From the NCBI RefSeq assembly GCF_006065315.1, contig NZ_CP040749.1:868001-932000 (forward strand): a stretch of 64,000 nt of DNA, written 5' to 3'. This document shows positions 63,372 to 64,000 of the stretch, piece after piece. Numbering within the stretch: the stretch's first letter is position 1; each line of letters begins with the position of its first letter. The position numbers and the translations under genes were made by a program. This DNA comes from Aureibaculum algae. GTDB taxonomy: Bacteria; Bacteroidota; Bacteroidia; Flavobacteriales; Flavobacteriaceae. The notes under the pieces are model-generated. The model did not search any database, was not told where the DNA came from, and saw only the letters and a program-made list of their open reading frames with translations.

Positions 63372-64000
63372 ATGTTATATTACTTATTTGACTATTTAGA
63401 TAAACATTACCAGCTTTCTGGTGCGGGATTATTTCAATTTATCTCCTTCCGTTCAGCCATGGCATTTGTGTTTTCTTTATTGATATCTACCATTTTTGGT
63501 AGAAGGATTATCGATAAGTTAAGACGTCTTCAAGTTGGTGAAACTGTAAGAGATTTAGGACTAGATGGTCAAGTTCAAAAAGCGGGTACGCCAACCATGG
63601 GTGGTATAATAGTGATATTGGCAACATTGTTACCTGTTTTGTTATTTGCGAAATTAGATAATGTATACATCATCATTTTAGTGGTTTCTACCGTTTGGAT
63701 GGGACTCATTGGTTTTATTGACGATTATATAAAAGTATTTAAAAAGAATAAAGACGGTTTAAAAGGAAAGTTTAAGGTTTTAGGACAAGTTGGTTTAGGT
63801 GTTTTTGTAGGGCTGATGCTTTATTTTTCTCCACAGGTTGTCATCAAAGAAAAAATAAACGGTCCGGCAATTGTACAAACACAGGAGTTTCAAACTGCAA
63901 ATCCTTCAGCCTTATTTGGTAAGGAAACGAAGTCGTTGAAAACAACTATTCCGGGAGTAAAAAATAATGAATTTGACTATTCAAAACTAGTAAGTTGGAT
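63372..64000 (+). CDS. mraY: Phospho-N-acetylmuramoyl-pentapeptide transferase MraY (3' partial)
   Basis: The frame is open from ATG at 63372 to the right edge, about 209 codons. The start [13 protein letters not shown], then [14 protein letters not shown] (membrane motif), [20 protein letters not shown] (the Asp-Asp metal motif) are specific for MraY. It makes lipid I from UDP-MurNAc-pentapeptide and undecaprenyl phosphate. It follows murE by 16 bases; the C-terminal half lies outside the window. Confidence 0.95.
   Translation, partial: MLYYLFDYLDKHYQLSGAGLFQFISFRSAMAFVFSLLISTIFGRRIIDKLRRLQVGETVRDLGLDGQVQKAGTPTMGGIIVILATLLPVLLFAKLDNVYIIILVVSTVWMGLIGFIDDYIKVFKKNKDGLKGKFKVLGQVGLGVFVGLMLYFSPQVVIKEKINGPAIVQTQEFQTANPSALFGKETKSLKTTIPGVKNNEFDYSKLVSW

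Overview
The window is a continuous, AT-rich stretch of a Bacteroidota chromosome, almost certainly from a marine-type member of the Flavobacteriaceae. Evidence: an alternative complex III (act) cluster followed by cytochrome oxidase genes, a DUF3341 protein, GIN-domain and StlD/DarB-type proteins, Bacteroidota -7 promoter boxes (TAnnTTTG), LeuA without its regulatory domain, and an mraZ-rsmH-ftsL-ftsI-murE-mraY cluster. No rRNA, tRNA, CRISPR array, transposase or integrase was recognised.

Layout. 1-11543: respiratory operon, actA (5' end outside the window), actB, actC, actD, actE, actF, coxB, coxA, closed by a terminator. 11688-14069: penicillin-acylase-family hydrolase. 14124-21443: branched-chain amino acid genes ilvD-ilvB-ilvN-ilvC-ilvA, preceded by a leader peptide, antiterminator and terminator that look like a complete attenuator. 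21549-26575: gapN, a CDF metal transporter, a SlyD-like isomerase, then a methyltransferase gene sitting inside a broken second copy of the gapN 3' end. 26758-34647: assorted secreted, lipoprotein and enzyme genes. 34972-38579: a lipid-type cluster (fatty acid hydroxylase, ketosynthase fused to a haem-oxygenase-like domain, unknown third protein). 38592-47023: small secreted proteins and a bacteriocin-type locus: HlyD adaptor, C39-peptidase ABC exporter, HTH protein, two double-glycine precursor peptides, a small membrane protein and two CPBP proteins. 47095-50737 (minus): MacA-like adaptor and two MacB/FtsX-type permeases without an ATPase. 51166-58011: outer-membrane protein, leuB, leuA, TPR-like protein, RluA-type synthase, YsxC GTPase, alpha/beta hydrolase. 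58171-64000: start of the division/cell-wall cluster with an array of MraZ-type operator repeats; mraY runs off the right edge.

How the parts work together. The act-cox genes form a quinol-to-oxygen electron route. The ilv and leu genes make valine, isoleucine and leucine; leuC and leuD are not here. The bacteriocin-type locus has the parts expected for cleavage and export of GG-leader peptides, but its exporter carries a stop codon exactly where the Walker A lysine should be, so export may be lost or the base may be wrong.

The most interesting points are the ilv attenuator, the GG-peptide locus with the nonsense codon, three cases of leftover gene ends (gapN tail, tail of the gene at 39129, start of a permease) that mark past insertions or deletions, the ketosynthase/haem-oxygenase-like fusion, the helix-hairpin-helix tail on ActC, and the MraZ box array.
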